Under the pieces are notes generated by a model that was not told where the DNA came from, did no database searches, and saw only the letters and a list, made by a program, of their open reading frames with translations. Shown one piece after another: positions 47,340 through 59,981 of a DNA stretch of 64,000 nucleotides. The stretch's first letter is position 1; each line of letters begins with the position of its first letter. Source of the DNA: Parasponia andersonii (taxonomy: Eukaryota; Streptophyta; Magnoliopsida; Rosales; Cannabaceae); the NCBI GenBank assembly GCA_002914805.1, contig JXTB01000003.1:975516-1039515 (forward strand). The letters are read 5' to 3'. A program made the position numbers and the translations under genes.

Positions 47340-47940
47340 AGGTGGTAGCCCTGGTAAATCTTTCAAAAAAATATCTGGAAACTCACTAACCACTAATATT
47401 CAGGGTTGTTGATTGGCAATCACCATCTCACCACTAATGGCAACAAATTCCCATGACACTCGAGTTTCTTTTTTCCACCCATACATGCTTTCAAAATCGG
47501 ACATGGTTTCAAAGGATTCAAACAAACTTGATGAACAATAGGACATCTATCCTCAAGCAAAAGATAACTCTCTTTTTGAAATAATCAATGGTAGTTTGAT
47601 ATTTGGATAACCAATCCATACCAAGAATCACATCAAATTGTTACAAAGGCAACATAATCAAATCAGCTAATAACTATTTATCATCAATTAAAATCATACA
47701 ATCACAACACATAGTAGAAGCATTAGTTACTCCACCCATTGGTGTTCCTAAAGTCAAAATATGATCTAACATAGAACATTCCAATCTTGATAATTGAGCA
47801 AACAACAAGGATATAAATAAATACGTAATACTAGTATCAAATAAAACATGAGCCTAAAAGTGTGAAATGAAAATCATACCATCAACGACTCCTTTACCAG
47901 TCTGATCTCGACCGTCTCCCATTCCAATTATAGCAAAGGC
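47340..47940 (-). pseudogene. Aspartic protease region of the gypsy element
   Basis: The active-site loop reads VLFDTS (Asp-Thr-Ser at 47830-47838) where D-S/T-G is expected. Further along, FDVILGMDWLSKY is readable near 47600-47640. The Gly-to-Ser change and stops indicate an inactive copy. Confidence 0.6.
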
Positions 47941-47999
47941 TTAACTAGAGAATTTATCTTTCCTTTTGTTCTATCTCCCTTGACTTGGTTAGCTGCTAC

Positions 48000-49140
48000 T
48001 AGCTCCTGGATTGATGCTAGTATATCCATGTCCTTCTTGATTACCAGAAGCTTGCAGAGTCTAAAAATTCTGAGTGTAGACTGAACCCTGTGGCCAGTAT
48101 AAGTGTTGGTACTGGAAGCCAAAAAACTGCTGGAAAGGGGAAGAGTTGAATGCTTAGGACTAGTTCTAAGTTGGTCTCATCTGATTACCCTAGAATGGTA
48201 CAGATGTACTATGGCTTCCTTATGGCCCATCTTGGGATAAGGCTGGCTTCTATTAGCGGAATGAACATGATTTTTTTTGATGGTTCTACTAGCCACAGTG
48301 AAAACATCTGTACGGTCCAAACTGTCTTCTTTCAGAAAAACTACTACTCTGAGAATTCCGATGCCTTCTTATCATTACTTCTATTCTTTGATTGTTCCCT
48401 CAAAGCAGACTTATCATCAAGAAAGGCTTCTGTTTTTTATACTGTAGCAACAAGATCAACCAGGTTGTCAAAATGTTGGGCTACAATATTCTCAAGAATA
48501 GTTGGCCTCAAAGCTTCCACGAATTTGACAATCTGGAGAGTAGGATCTGTCCTCGGTGCCTAAGCATACCAGGCCAATTCCATGGACCAGCTATAGTACT
48601 TGTTCACGGTCAAGTCACCTTGCTTGAGTCACTCATATTCTCTAATCATAGTAGATCTCTGACTAGTATTAGCATAGTGGTCTCTAAACAGTCCTTCAAT
48701 GATATCCTAAGTCATACCAATCTCTTATCATGATAGTTTGACAATTTTCCACCAATTAGCAGCTTCATCTGAAAGTTTATAAACGAAAAAGATCACTCAG
48801 AACTCAGCAGGTGTCCTGATGGTTGTAAAGATCCCTTTTATATCTCTGAGCCATTTCTCAGCTGCTATGGAGTTCGGTTTACCATCAAAAGTAGGTGGAC
48901 TCAACTTGACAAAAACCTTGAAAAAGCTAACCTAACAAGCATCAGGATATCTCTAAGTTCTTAGTCCTAGTATTTTCTGTAAAGCCTTATAAAGATCTGC
49001 TAGAGTGTTGAGAATTTCCTATTGTAATGCAAAAGTATCATTTCTTGACTTTTGCATCAGTACTCTTCTTCGCAAAGGCATCTAACTGGTCTATATAAAT
49101 ATGCCAAAGTATTAGTGAGGCAATGATACTGAATTTTTTT
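48000..49140 (-). pseudogene. Gag region of the gypsy element
   Basis: The minus strand near 48730-48920 reads PPTFDGKPNSIAAEKWLRDI, the typical start of the retrotransposon gag domain, followed by KLSDEAANWW. Frames are broken further on. The plus-strand ORFs at 48150-48733 are shadows of this. Confidence 0.65.
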
Positions 49141-49197
49141 TCTTTTTTGAAAATTAATTATAATCTAATCTAACGATGTCACATCCTAGGTAGATAA

Positions 49198-49222
49198 ACA
49201 TATGTTCTAATACAAAATTTTA
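49198..49222 (-). promoter_or_regulatory. Degenerate primer-binding site of the gypsy element
   Basis: Adjacent to the 5' LTR on the minus strand, TTTTGTATTAGAACATATG resembles TTTTGGTATCAGAGCATA, the initiator tRNA-Met primer site common in Tekay-type elements, with several changes. Confidence 0.45.
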
Positions 49223-50317
49223 TGTCACGACTCAAATCCCAGGCCAATGACGGAAAAAGAAATTTCATAAGTGGAAATTTGAAAGTTGTTTTTGAAAAAT
49301 TTATAAAAATAATTTTAAAACTAAAATTCCCATAATTTTGTAATGACCATTAGACGTAGATCATTAATAAAGTTTATTAAAATAAACCAAGTATCATTAT
49401 CAATAGCCTCATAATCTAACACACTAATTATACAGACTGAGTCTGTGAAATGAGCTTTTAAGTATTGATACAAGCTAATTTAAATAAACCAAAATATTTT
49501 ACATAGTTACCAAATTTCAACAAGGTAACTAGCTCTTTACTACTCTGCTCTTGAGTCTCCAAAATTATATCGAGCACTATCTGAGAGAAGAAAAATAAGG
49601 GATGAGTATTCACATGCTCAATATGAATTTAATTACCTTTAGATGGATGCAATTTCTTGAACTTGCATGGTTAGTACCTTTAAATCCATTTATAAATAAA
49701 ATTTATAAATCATTGGTATCTAGAATAATCAAATATTCAAAATCAAAATGAAAACCATATCATTATATATATCATACATCAATAAGTAAATAAGTGAGCT
49801 CTCATCCTTCTATTACGGCCCTGTAATACCTATGTAGCAGAGGTCCCAGCATCTTGATACTGCTTGTAAGTGTATCAACAAAAACCTAATCAGGGGCCTA
49901 GATCTCTCACCTAGCACTGCAGCAACTCATTAGCGATCTAAAATATCACGATACTATAATAGAACTCAAGTGTATGATTTTATGGTATGTACAACATACT
50001 ACAGTTCATAACAACCTTGCATCCATTCATTAAATAGTATAATTTTGAGCTATGAAATTCTAATTTTCATTCCACTTCGAAATGTAGTGGTATTTTATAT
50101 CAAAATTCATCTTTTGACCTCACTGAAATTTGAAATCAGAACTTAGTTTTGAGGTCCCGACCATTAATTAAGATAAAAAATCTAAAAATTACAATAATAC
50201 CACTTTTTGAAATATTTAGAAAAGTATCCTCTTTTTCTAATTAAAATTTACCATACCAATGGTTACCCTTTTTACTCCTACTAACCGTAACTATTCATTA
50301 TTTTTAATCCTCTTTCA

Positions 50318-50358
<41 letters not shown>

Positions 50359-50860
50359 GTAAATAAATTACTTAACTAAATTGATTAAATAAATATCATT
50401 TTTTTACAATTTGACTAAGTAACCACTTGGAGGAAGTCGGCGACAGCAAAAGGAGCTCCCACATGCTAGTAGTGATAAGAACAGAGATTAGACGGTGAGC
50501 AACTGACCAAAAAATAATGTTTCTAGCTAGATTTTGGAGGGGCAAATCTCGGCCATTGGAGCTCTAATTCTGGCAAAACCGTCGGGTTTTCTTCTTTAGC
50601 GAGCCCTTTTCGACGTGGGGTGGCATGTGGGTCTAGTGTGGGCAGTGTGTGGTGGCGGTGTGGCTTGATAGATCCGTCTCTCTCTCCTATCTCTTGAGCC
50701 CTCAGATGTGAGAATTTAAGTTCGGGGAGAGGGGTTATGCAATTTCAAACAATGTAGTCCCTTGATTTTTTTATTATTTTGTTCTGAAAATATTTATTTA
50801 TAACAATGCCATTGGCCTTTAAAAAGTCCAAATTTCCCTTATAAATTCTCAGATTTTACA
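49223..50860 (-). repeat. 5' LTR of the gypsy element (1638 bp, internally deleted)
   Basis: Plus-strand edges TGTCACGACTC ... AGATTTTACA. It is about 516 bp shorter than its partner, mostly through one deletion at about 50030-50040. It contains a (TA)n expansion at 50322-50356 absent from the other LTR. Many substitutions separate the two LTRs, so the insertion is old. Confidence 0.85.
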
Positions 50861-52600
50861 AAATCCCTTTGAAATCGTCAAAAATAGAGCACTTGAGGCC
50901 GAGAAATAGTCTAATCGGGTCACACAGGGCTAAATCTGGTGAAACAGACCTGGCTGGAGATTAGGCACGAGTTTGTACGACGTGTCATTTTGCCTATGTC
51001 AGGCAAAAAATGGGATGTCATTTAATGCAAGGGAGTGGTGTTATCATTGTACGGAACAACATGTTGTTTGGTATGCAAAAAATGACATGTTGTTCACTTT
51101 GGTGTTTAGCTATCATTTCAAACAAATAACACGTTATTTTTTGGCCTTAAGGGCTAAAGTGATATGTTGTTTTCTGAGCCAGTTTTTTCCACTAAAAAAG
51201 AAACAAAACAAAAACCCATTTTCATTGGGTATGTGGGGGCACGTGGGACATTCATTTTGTCTACAATTTTCGACATTTTACTCCTTTTTTATTTTCTAAT
51301 TATTTGTATGATTATTTATTAGTTTTCGCAACTATAAAATATTTTATTATATTATCACATATATTTTAAATATGTGTTTAAAATAATAAATCTCACAAGT
51401 TAAATTAATTTAATTCATAGGCATAATTATTTGCATAGTTTGGTAAATATGTAAATGTGTGTTATGTTTAGCTATATGTAAATATTGATAATTTAATATT
51501 TACTCATGGTTATAAGCATATATTAATAATTTTATGCCACTTATGAGTATACACATATTTTTGGGTAATTTTATGTTTTGAATTTAATTTTGAAAGTTTT
51601 TTGTATTATGAAGCATAACTAATTGTGAGATTGTGACAATCATGAATACTTACATGCTCACCTATTGTGAGTCTAAGCATATTAAATTGTCAATTATGGT
51701 TGTATTAATTATTATATTCTCAATTTTGGCCAATTTTTGGGCATTCTTTACGCCATATCTTATTGTTATATGCCACTTTTTATTGTTAGAAAATTTAAGT
51801 ATTAATGACAAATAAATTTTGGCATATCATATGGATATTTTATGATTTATTGCTCTTTTCTGTGTGTATTTTTGTGATAATTATTATTTTATAGTATAAA
51901 TGCATAATTGGCCTTATTTGAATTTTTTGAGATTTTGACCAATATGAATGCTTTTGTACTTGCCCATTATGAGTTGAGTATGTCAGATTATTTATGAAAA
52001 ATTCTGATTATTGTTGTGTATTCTCCCTTGATTGACCACAATTAATACTAAGATCTATGCGAATAATTAAATTATTCTATCGTTAATTTTATTGTTTGGT
52101 AGGATACTTAGACTAATAAAGGAAATATATTGAATATCATGAACCACACAATTTTCTATCTTATCGATAGTGGATTGATGTATTTAGTTGTGCCATTTGG
52201 TGTATTATTTTTCTTTGCGAATCAATCCTTGTTTGCTTAAGGGACTCTAGCACACAATGATCACGTTATTGATTGGATCATTGGGAAAGCTGAGAGGAAG
52301 AGCAATTAACATGATCTTGGTTTTACTTGCATATTAGTGTTATTACTCCTAGTTATTTCCTTTAGCTTTAAGTAATATTTGTAATTCTACTATTTAGATG
52401 TTGAATGAAATTATTATGTTTGATGATATAGATGTTACACTAAGGATAATGGACTAAATGGTCTAGGCCTTGTGAATTTATAAAACTTCTAAATCCACTA
52501 TTTATAGTTGGTTATCGCCATAAAATTCCATGTTGAGTGGGAGTATTTAAAGAGGTGTTCTTTGAGTTAATGAGGTATTTATTAGATAATCGATTTATGA
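50861..52600. other. Leader-like noncoding region of the interrupted copia element
   Basis: No coding signal. Repeated ACATGTTGTTT/AACACGTTATTTT-type motifs lie at about 50975-51180, then very AT-rich sequence. It is placed between the primer site and gag of the interrupted copia element if the nesting model is right. The ORF at 50973-51299 has no family motif. Confidence 0.45.
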
Positions 52601-55260
52601 TAGCATTAGTGAGGTTAAGATTGTTAAGGAATTTCTTGATGTCATTGGCAAGAAATTTGAATGGTTTTCCTAGAATGATGAATATAGATTTTTGAGTATT
52701 TTAAATTCTACATTTATGATTATATTAGTGGAATTAAAGATCACATTGGTAAAGTAATTTCTGATTATTAAAGGTCATAGGTATCAGTATGAATTATTGT
52801 GAGACTTCTAGTTGGTTTTGATTACATCAAGTCAAAATACTCAGAAGGAGTAGTTAATTAAAGATAAGACTTGATCATTATGAGTAGGAATCAATTACAG
52901 ATGAGCTGACAATTATGCTTATTAGGAAAGAGAATGATATAAATAATTACATTGATGAGGATAAAGTTTCCAACTAGTCTTGGAATAACATGTGTACTTA
53001 GTAGACAATATTATCTTAAAGACTGGCACTTTAGAGATAGTCAGATTATGACTAGATATAAGATATCCTTTGAGATTTACCTGAAGTTTGGGTGACTCAG
53101 GTATACTTTTTATTTCAGAATTGAAAAGTGAATTATACCATTGATGATCCTAAATATCTGAAAGATGAAAATCTTCCATATTGTGATATAAGAATTTATT
53201 ATAATTCCATAATTTTAAATGGGAAGATAAATTGTAGAATTTATATGGTGCATTACAGTTTCTCATCTAAGCATATTGTGCACATGCTTGTTAGTTCAAT
53301 GATTAATAAATTAATATAGTTATAAGAGTAAGATTGATAGATGTGCAGTTTTATTAGAATTATCTATATTGAGATTTGTGGACCAATGAATTCTCTGAAT
53401 ATAAGAGGTTATAGAAGATTAAGTTTTTATCTATATTGAGATTTGTGGACCAATGAATTCTCTGAATATAAGAGGTTATAGAAGATTAAGTTTTTATGGA
53501 TGATTGCTCATGTTATGGTCATATTGAGCTTGTTACTCTAAAAGTTTAACTCATAGAAAAATGATTTAAATCGATCAATTATGACAAATGGTGGTTATTT
53601 GAGATATAATGAGACAGAACATGATCCTAAATCTTTTGTAAGCTATTTCCAAGAATGTGATATTGATGGGTATTATAGATAACACTCGGATTTTCTGGGA
53701 TTACGGTATTGAAAAAGGACATAAATCATACACTCCTTGATATGGTGTGTTGGAAGAAAGTTAATAATCGATGTATGACTATAAATGATTCTAGAATTGA
53801 TTATCTGTCTTATTCTACTATAATGACTAAGTCAGATAAATCTGTCAATTTTATTAATGTTTTTGGTACAAGTTAGAGGCTATGGGAGATTTTATTCAAT
53901 GCGGAATATTTTGTGTTACTATCTCTGTTTTTGTTATTTCCATTGTAATTGTTGCCCTATGATTGACCAAAAACATTCAGTTACTCGTGTTGTATCTGTT
54001 AATCTGGTGATACGAAATGACTCCATATGTAAATAAATATATATGTATAATTTTGAGGAGATCATAATGTTTTGGTATACTTATGATGTTTGGAATCTTT
54101 ATAGTTTATTGGCAGGAGCACAAGTTTGAGATTGGTTATACCTTTAATATAAATGGTGAGATGAATTCCAAGTCGTACAGAAATGTAGGGCTTGGTTAAA
54201 CTTGAGAATGGTTGTTAACCCATTAGAGGGATTTATTATAGAGATGTCTTCTCAATAGTTTCCATTAAAAATAGTTTATTACTTTTGTGGTAGTTAGTGT
54301 AGTTTTGACTTTGAACTTCATTAAATGGATGAGAGAAATGCATTCTTAATTGAATCTTGAGTGTCTATATGGCTCAGTGCTTGGCTTTGAGGTAATTGGT
54401 AATGAACACTTGGTTTATTAGATCTATAGTTCTTTTTATAGATTGAAACTGGCATCAAAATAATGGTATTACAACTTTGATGAAATTGTCACTATTAATA
54501 TGTTTATGAAGAATATAGTTGATCAATGTGCATATTTAGGATCAGTGAGAGTAATAGATTTATGGTTTTATATATTAATGATATTATGCTCGCATTTAAT
54601 GATTCTAACTTGATATCTGAGACAAAGAATTGTTAATTAGCCAATAGATATGTAGAATCTTGAAGAAGCCTCATATGTTTTAGGTATACAAGTTCTTTAT
54701 TATTGTACTAATGGAATCTTGGATTATCTCAAAGAATTGACATTGATTAAATTTCTTAAAGATATCCTATTTGGGATATTGTTCTCCTTAGAAAGCACTA
54801 ATTCTGGAATGTGATAGATTATAAAAGGCCAAAAGTCCATTAGATGATATTGAGAGAGAATATGTGAGATTAGTCCCTGTGTGTTTGTTGTTAACGGCCT
54901 TATGTATATACTCAAATATGCATATACCATAAACTTAGTATTTGTTATAGGCATGCCAGTTAGGTACTTGAGTGATCCTTTGGGTACCTAGGATCTTATT
55001 TTATGATTGATTTATCTATAAACTAACACTCTGAATATAATTAGATCTTGTGACATTGAGGTTGTAGGCAACATCGATGATAAAAGTCCATTCTTTTGTA
55101 AATAGATATAATAGTATGAGAAGTTGTTTTATGATTTAGTGTCAATTGGACACTTACAGCTAAGTTGGTTTGGGATTCAGTATTAGTTGGATACTCATAG
55201 CTACTAAGATATTTGTCCTAAAAAGTAGATTTCTAATTTTATTTTTTTAGTGTAAATAAC
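52600..55260 (+). pseudogene. Decayed copia gag-integrase-RT region
   Basis: Recognisable scraps in order: a UBN2-like VKEFLDVIGKKFEW near 52620-52665; integrase-like ICGPMNSLNIRGYRRL near 53373-53420 (duplicated once in tandem); RT-like LIYSSFYRLKLASK and WYYNFDE near 54420-54485; a YINDIMLAFNDSNLISETK block near 54571-54630, where YVDD has become YIND; EASYVLGI near 54663; and RNase H-like text to about 55080. Substitution decay is heavy, so this is the oldest copia in the window. Confidence 0.6.
53361..53494. repeat. 67-bp tandem duplication in the decayed copia integrase
   Basis: The block TATCTATATTGAGATTTGTG through GAAGATTAAGTTTT occurs twice in exact tandem (53361-53427, 53428-53494). 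The lack of differences shows it arose long after the element decayed. Confidence 0.95.
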
Positions 55261-56400
55261 TTTCTCTCAAATGCAATTATGATATTTGCTAGATGAAACT
55301 GTATCAGTTGAATAGTTTATTTATTTGAAAAAGATTCCATGACTTTATTTGTATATAAAAAAACAAACATGATTAAGTGTTAACTATGGAGAGACTTATT
55401 TCTTTATCTAAATCTAAATTAACTAGTTTATTATCTGTAAATAAAGATAGAATACTTTATTTACTAAAGATTATAGTGTTTGTCTATCTCAACGAGAATG
55501 ACGTATCTCAAATTATTAAAGTGTTTGACTTCTGATAGAAACACTAGTACAATATAATACAATACAATAAATTAAATACAATACAATATGTCGTACCAAA
55601 TATTGGCCATTTATGTCTTTATTAATTTTAATTCTATATATAGTGCAGACTGCTTGCTAAATTTATTGAAACTATTAGTGATATTAATTGTTAAATATTA
55701 CAGTTGTAGTAAAAATATATAACTACCAATATTTGATCATTTATATTTAACCTTTTCTTTTGTGAGTTACCAACATCTTCTTGTATATACAAAATCTGTT
55801 TATTATCGTATATGACTATTGACTATATACGAAACATTGCCTAATATTCTTTACAAGAGGAGATAGATTATGTATGGAAGTTATAATGCTTAAGAGATCT
55901 GGTTTGTATACCTACATCAATGTAAGATAAATAGATCTGAGGTGAGTCAATGTACATTTATTCAATTACTAAAATCTAGATTGAGGAATAATTGTTAATA
56001 GCTATATGAATATGTTTATCAACGGAGATGTTCTCATGTGTGTGACGCGTTTGTTCAATTATAATCGTTGAATAACATGAGAATTTTGGTAGGACAATTA
56101 TGGGTCTCACACAACTAACGGTCCTGATTTGGCAGACACGTCGACGAGCACATCTCTACTATTTTTGTTATGCACAAGTATGCTTTTATTTAGGGAATTT
56201 TAGTGTCCTTTGAAATGACTTAGCCCAATTGAATAAAAATATTTATAAGTGAGAAATTTAAACTATATTATCAAATTACTTTTAACTAATTTATAGCATA
56301 ATTAGTCAACAGTCATTATACAACTACAAACACTCTGCACTATATAAGATAAACCCATCTCAAGCTTCAAATCAACTTACAATCTCAATGGAAAAATAGT
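55261..56400. other. AT-rich spacer
   Basis: No ORF with motifs, RNA gene or element edge recognised. A TATA-like CTATATAAG at 56340-56348 sits about 70 bases before the protease remnant's start codon and may be its old promoter. Confidence 0.5.
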
Positions 56401-56413
56401 ATTTTCGTGTGCC

Positions 56414-56539
56414 ATGGCCAATGTTGCTATTTCATTCCTAGGTTTCAAAATTTTGTCTATCCTTTTCTTCTTCCAACTAAGAATTTCCGTTGGAAAACCA
56501 GATGGCTTGACTCTCAAACTTATTCACCGTGATATTTGA
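56414..56539 (+). pseudogene. 5' remnant of a secreted aspartic protease (nepenthesin/CDR1-like)
   Basis: A 41-codon stub: a signal-peptide-like hydrophobic stretch (FKILSILFFFQLRISVG) followed by GLTLKLIHRD and a stop. The segment 'GFTLxLIHRDSP' right after the signal peptide is characteristic of plant CDR1/nepenthesin-type apoplastic aspartic proteases. The rest of the protein, including both DTG catalytic motifs, is missing downstream. A TATA-like box lies about 70 bases upstream, so promoter and first codons remain of a truncated gene. The assignment rests on one short motif plus the signal peptide. Confidence 0.55.
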
Positions 56540-59500
56540 CTGAACTTAATTTTATGGATTGAAGCCTTTTCATTTGTTAAAAGACTAACCTCTGTGAAAT
56601 TAGAGGCAAACTCTGGCATATTTGAGGTTATGATTTATAAATTGATGAGAACATCAAATAATTAAGGACATTATATATTAATGCTATTTTAAAGTCTTTC
56701 AAGATTCATAGAATAATTAAATCTAAGATCTTAGTATTCACTTTGTGAATTGGTTGATAATTTTGTCTAAATGGCCATCGAGAATAAAATTATCAACAAC
56801 ATTATTCCTTGATAGAAAGATTGTAACTTAAAGGTAAATATATGTTGAAAGAGTATTATGGTAATTTCATCTATCCAACCACGATATTGTATAGGAAATT
56901 TACATATGATATAGAACATGTTAGATAGATCGATTAATCAAGGCTAATTGATTAAATCTCTATAAAAGACATAATATTTAATCTAAGAGTGCAGTATTGG
57001 GCCTTTAGTAAAGTGCCCCATTTACTAATAGTATTTGTATAAATATCATAATAAGAATTATTATGTATTTATTATAATATTATAGCTTAGATTATTTAGA
57101 TCCATTAGGTCCCTTGTCTAGCTCAACAAAACTCATTAATTAGTTGGTGGTAGTAGTGAAATTAATTTCATGAAACTGTGTAAAATAATGATTCTACATA
57201 TAAGTTAGTATTTTTATAAATAAGTTATAAGAGTTGGACATATATATAAAAATATACTTAAAGCTCAAATTGGAGAACAAACTCAATTCTAATTGATCTG
57301 GAATTAGTAGTTTTTAGGCCCATATATAAAAGATATATGAGAAAAAAGCTGCATAGAGATTAGGAGATGTTATCATTGAATTCCTTAAAACATAAAGAAA
57401 ATACAAAATAATTTTTTTAAATAAATAACTCATTGTCTCTATTAAATTCATAAAGAAAATACTAACAGTAATTTAAAAGTCATGTAAGCTAAAGAAAAAC
57501 TTCTTAAAAAATGTAAAATATCATTAACAGAAAATAAGGATTTAAAACAATATTTATTCAATTAAAATCTAGACCACTAGACCGTCATATCACCGAGTCA
57601 CCCCATTACTATCATATGCTATGCTACTATTTATTACCTGAAAAATATTAATAATATAATAAGCTAAAAGCTCAGTAAGTAAACCATAATGCATATAATT
57701 GATGAGATATGCTTTAGTTATTTTCTTAATTATGCTCCTTGTGATCTTTTCATAACTTTAAAGACTTTTCATTTTAATTCTTGGGAGTGTTTAGTGTAAT
57801 GCCTAAGCTTTTGATAACCAATGGGGTTTGATTATTAAACCATTTTTTACTTTGCAACCGACTCCTTGGTAGAACTATATTAGAGATATAAAATAAATGC
57901 ACTTAGCCTATGTAACTACATACACATTAATGATCACAAAAAGGACCTATCATTCCCGAAATCAGATCATATAGGGCATCTCCCTAATACAATATGTTAT
58001 TATTTATTCTTACGTTAGTTCTCCGTGTCCCGTGCCCACTCATCCCTTCAGACATAGACACGCACCAATTTTTTTAAAATTTTACTTTTCAAAATTTTTA
58101 GTTAGACTTTTAAAAAAATCATTCTATTGTACGCTTTTGTTCATTTGACACACTGCATGTTATAAGATAATATCATGCATATGGATGATAATGTCTCACT
58201 TAAAATAATATGTTATATGTCATCAATTTCCACGTAAAATACATATAACACATAACTATATAATGTAAAATACATAACAATAAAAATAGTTAAATATGGT
58301 TTACTTATCTTAAATCCAAGCAAAATAAAGAGTTAAGAAAAATGAGAATGTCCTCCGAATACTTACGACTCGCCGATATTATCGGTATTATAAGTGCAAA
58401 TTTATTTAATTTATTTCTCTTATTTTAATGAAATTTCTCGAAAGACAATTTTATCTTTAATACACTTGAGATGAACATAAATTATGTATAAAATTAAAAA
58501 TATCAAATATCAAATATAACTAGCATCTCATATAATAATCCCACAAATAATTTCATAAAATATGCTTATAGTTTTGAATTAAGAAAATTAATACAAGAAC
58601 AATAACCAAAACTGATAATAGCTCATATAAAAATTACATCTCATTACTCACCAATCAATTTGATATAAAATTTCACAAAAACATTCTTAGTTTAATATTT
58701 TACCATAAAAAACTAAAACAAATCACAAAATACACTTACAAATAATATTTATGTACTTTTAGAATTTAAACACATAATCTATCATTTTTGTTTCTTATCT
58801 GACTTACAGACAAAATGATTTATTTCTCCTCCTACAAAAATATTTTAATACTAAAACTTTTTAGAGACATATTAGACATAGAAACATAACTGAAAATTTT
58901 TCAAAAAGTGATATTGACTACTCATTCATAATTTATAATCCTCCTCTTATAAAATTGTCAGCACTAAATTATAACAGTATACACAAATGTTAGAAAATCA
59001 TGAATAATAATCCATTAAGAAATATCACCTCTAAATTTTACAATGATCATATAACATACCCAAAAATATATTCTACAAATATTAAATTGTGAAGAGCTTT
59101 ATATAAATAATATAAAATTTGAAATCATGGAACAATATTTGTGGACAGATTTTTAGTACATTAACAATGTATAATCAAAAATATATTATTATTTAATTAA
59201 AATTCTATTGGTTCTAAAACTTTTTGAGCATAAACTAGATATCTCTAAAAATATCCACAAAAATGAAGAGTACAAAAATAAATTTTTAGCTATTTATAAA
59301 AATTCGTAGAATACAAAGATCATTTTTGTGAGAAAACAAAATGATAATATGTTTATGCTAAGGAATATTAAAATCACAAAATAGTCAATAAAATTATGTT
59401 TAATCACATATATATAGTCCACAATTGAAAGAAGTATGTGTAGAAATTTTTACCCGCAAATTAAATAATAGTAACAAAAATTTGTAATTCTTGGACTTAG

Positions 59501-59980
59501 ACTTTTCTTAGAAAAGATGGAGAAATAAACGAGGAATAATGCTTAGAAATTTTCTCTTTGTATCTTTAGAGAGATCAAAAGGAGACAGAGGTGACTAGGG
59601 TTTTAAAAAACAACAGAAATATAAACATTATTATCAATTATATATTGAAATCCTATTAATTAAACTCTTTGTTTCTCTTTTTCTCTTTATTATTATTATT
59701 ATTTTACAAATCATATAAATGACTTCACGACAACAACAATTAGTGTTTTTTATTTTTATATGTAGTTTAATAAATATATATATCTAATTTCTATTTAAAT
59801 ATTGATATATATATATTATATGAAATTAAAAAATAAAACAATGGCATAAATGATTTTTTTAACACGACATTTAAATTATATATATAATTAAATACCATAT
59901 TACATCAATTAAATATTAATAACATTAATAACAATAATTACTTATTTAAATAACTTCAAACAAATATATTAGATTATACT
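56540..59980. other. AT-rich, low-coding tract, possibly holding an old gypsy LTR
   Basis: No ORF above noise on either strand. At about 57640-57700 the text TTATTACCTGAAAAATATTAA ... AAGCTCAGTAAGTAAA recalls the 'CACTACCTGAAAGG ... CTCGGTAAGAATTC' stretch inside the gypsy LTRs (42574-42630), and an AT-rich tail follows, so a diverged minus-strand gypsy LTR is possible. I could not define its ends. Otherwise I see nothing here. Confidence 0.35.
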
Positions 59981-59981
59981 A

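Larger units (their letters stand above)
42236..50860 (-). mobile_element. Ty3/gypsy retrotransposon (Tekay/Del-like), inverted, decayed
   Basis: Two LTRs in direct orientation (42236-44389 and 49223-50860) flank an 4.8-kb interior coding on the minus strand in the order gag, protease, RT, RNase H, integrase, which defines gypsy. Flanks AAACC (42231-42235) and AAATC (50861-50865) look like a 5-bp target duplication with one change. Long LTRs beginning TGTCACGA on the plus strand and integrase C-terminal text suggest the Tekay/Del lineage; no chromodomain could be read. All frames carry stops. A 63-bp tandem duplication sits at 45711-45836. Confidence 0.85.
41322..55260 (+). mobile_element. 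Decayed copia element interrupted by a gypsy insertion
   Basis: Left part (41322-42235): an LTR, a tRNA-Met-like primer site and the start of an untranslated leader. The gypsy element then occupies 42236-50860. The leader and coding region resume at 50861. Decayed but ordered copia domains are readable: gag (about 52610-52970), integrase (about 53360-53570) and RT/RNase H (about 54420-55080). I infer that these two parts are one element because the type, strand and order fit and the gypsy ends carry a probable target duplication. I could not find the matching 3' LTR, so the right end near 55.26 kb is a guess. Confidence 0.55.

Noticed and set aside
48150-48733. Plus-strand ORFs of 113-137 codons
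   Set aside because: The minus strand reads gypsy gag here, so these are shadows.
50973-51299. 108-codon ORF in the copia leader
   Set aside because: No homology pattern, and repeated ACATGTTGTT motifs explain its composition.
57360-59620. Search for a further gene in the long AT-rich tract
   Set aside because: No exon-like conserved block, no ORF above background and no RNA cloverleaf found on either strand.
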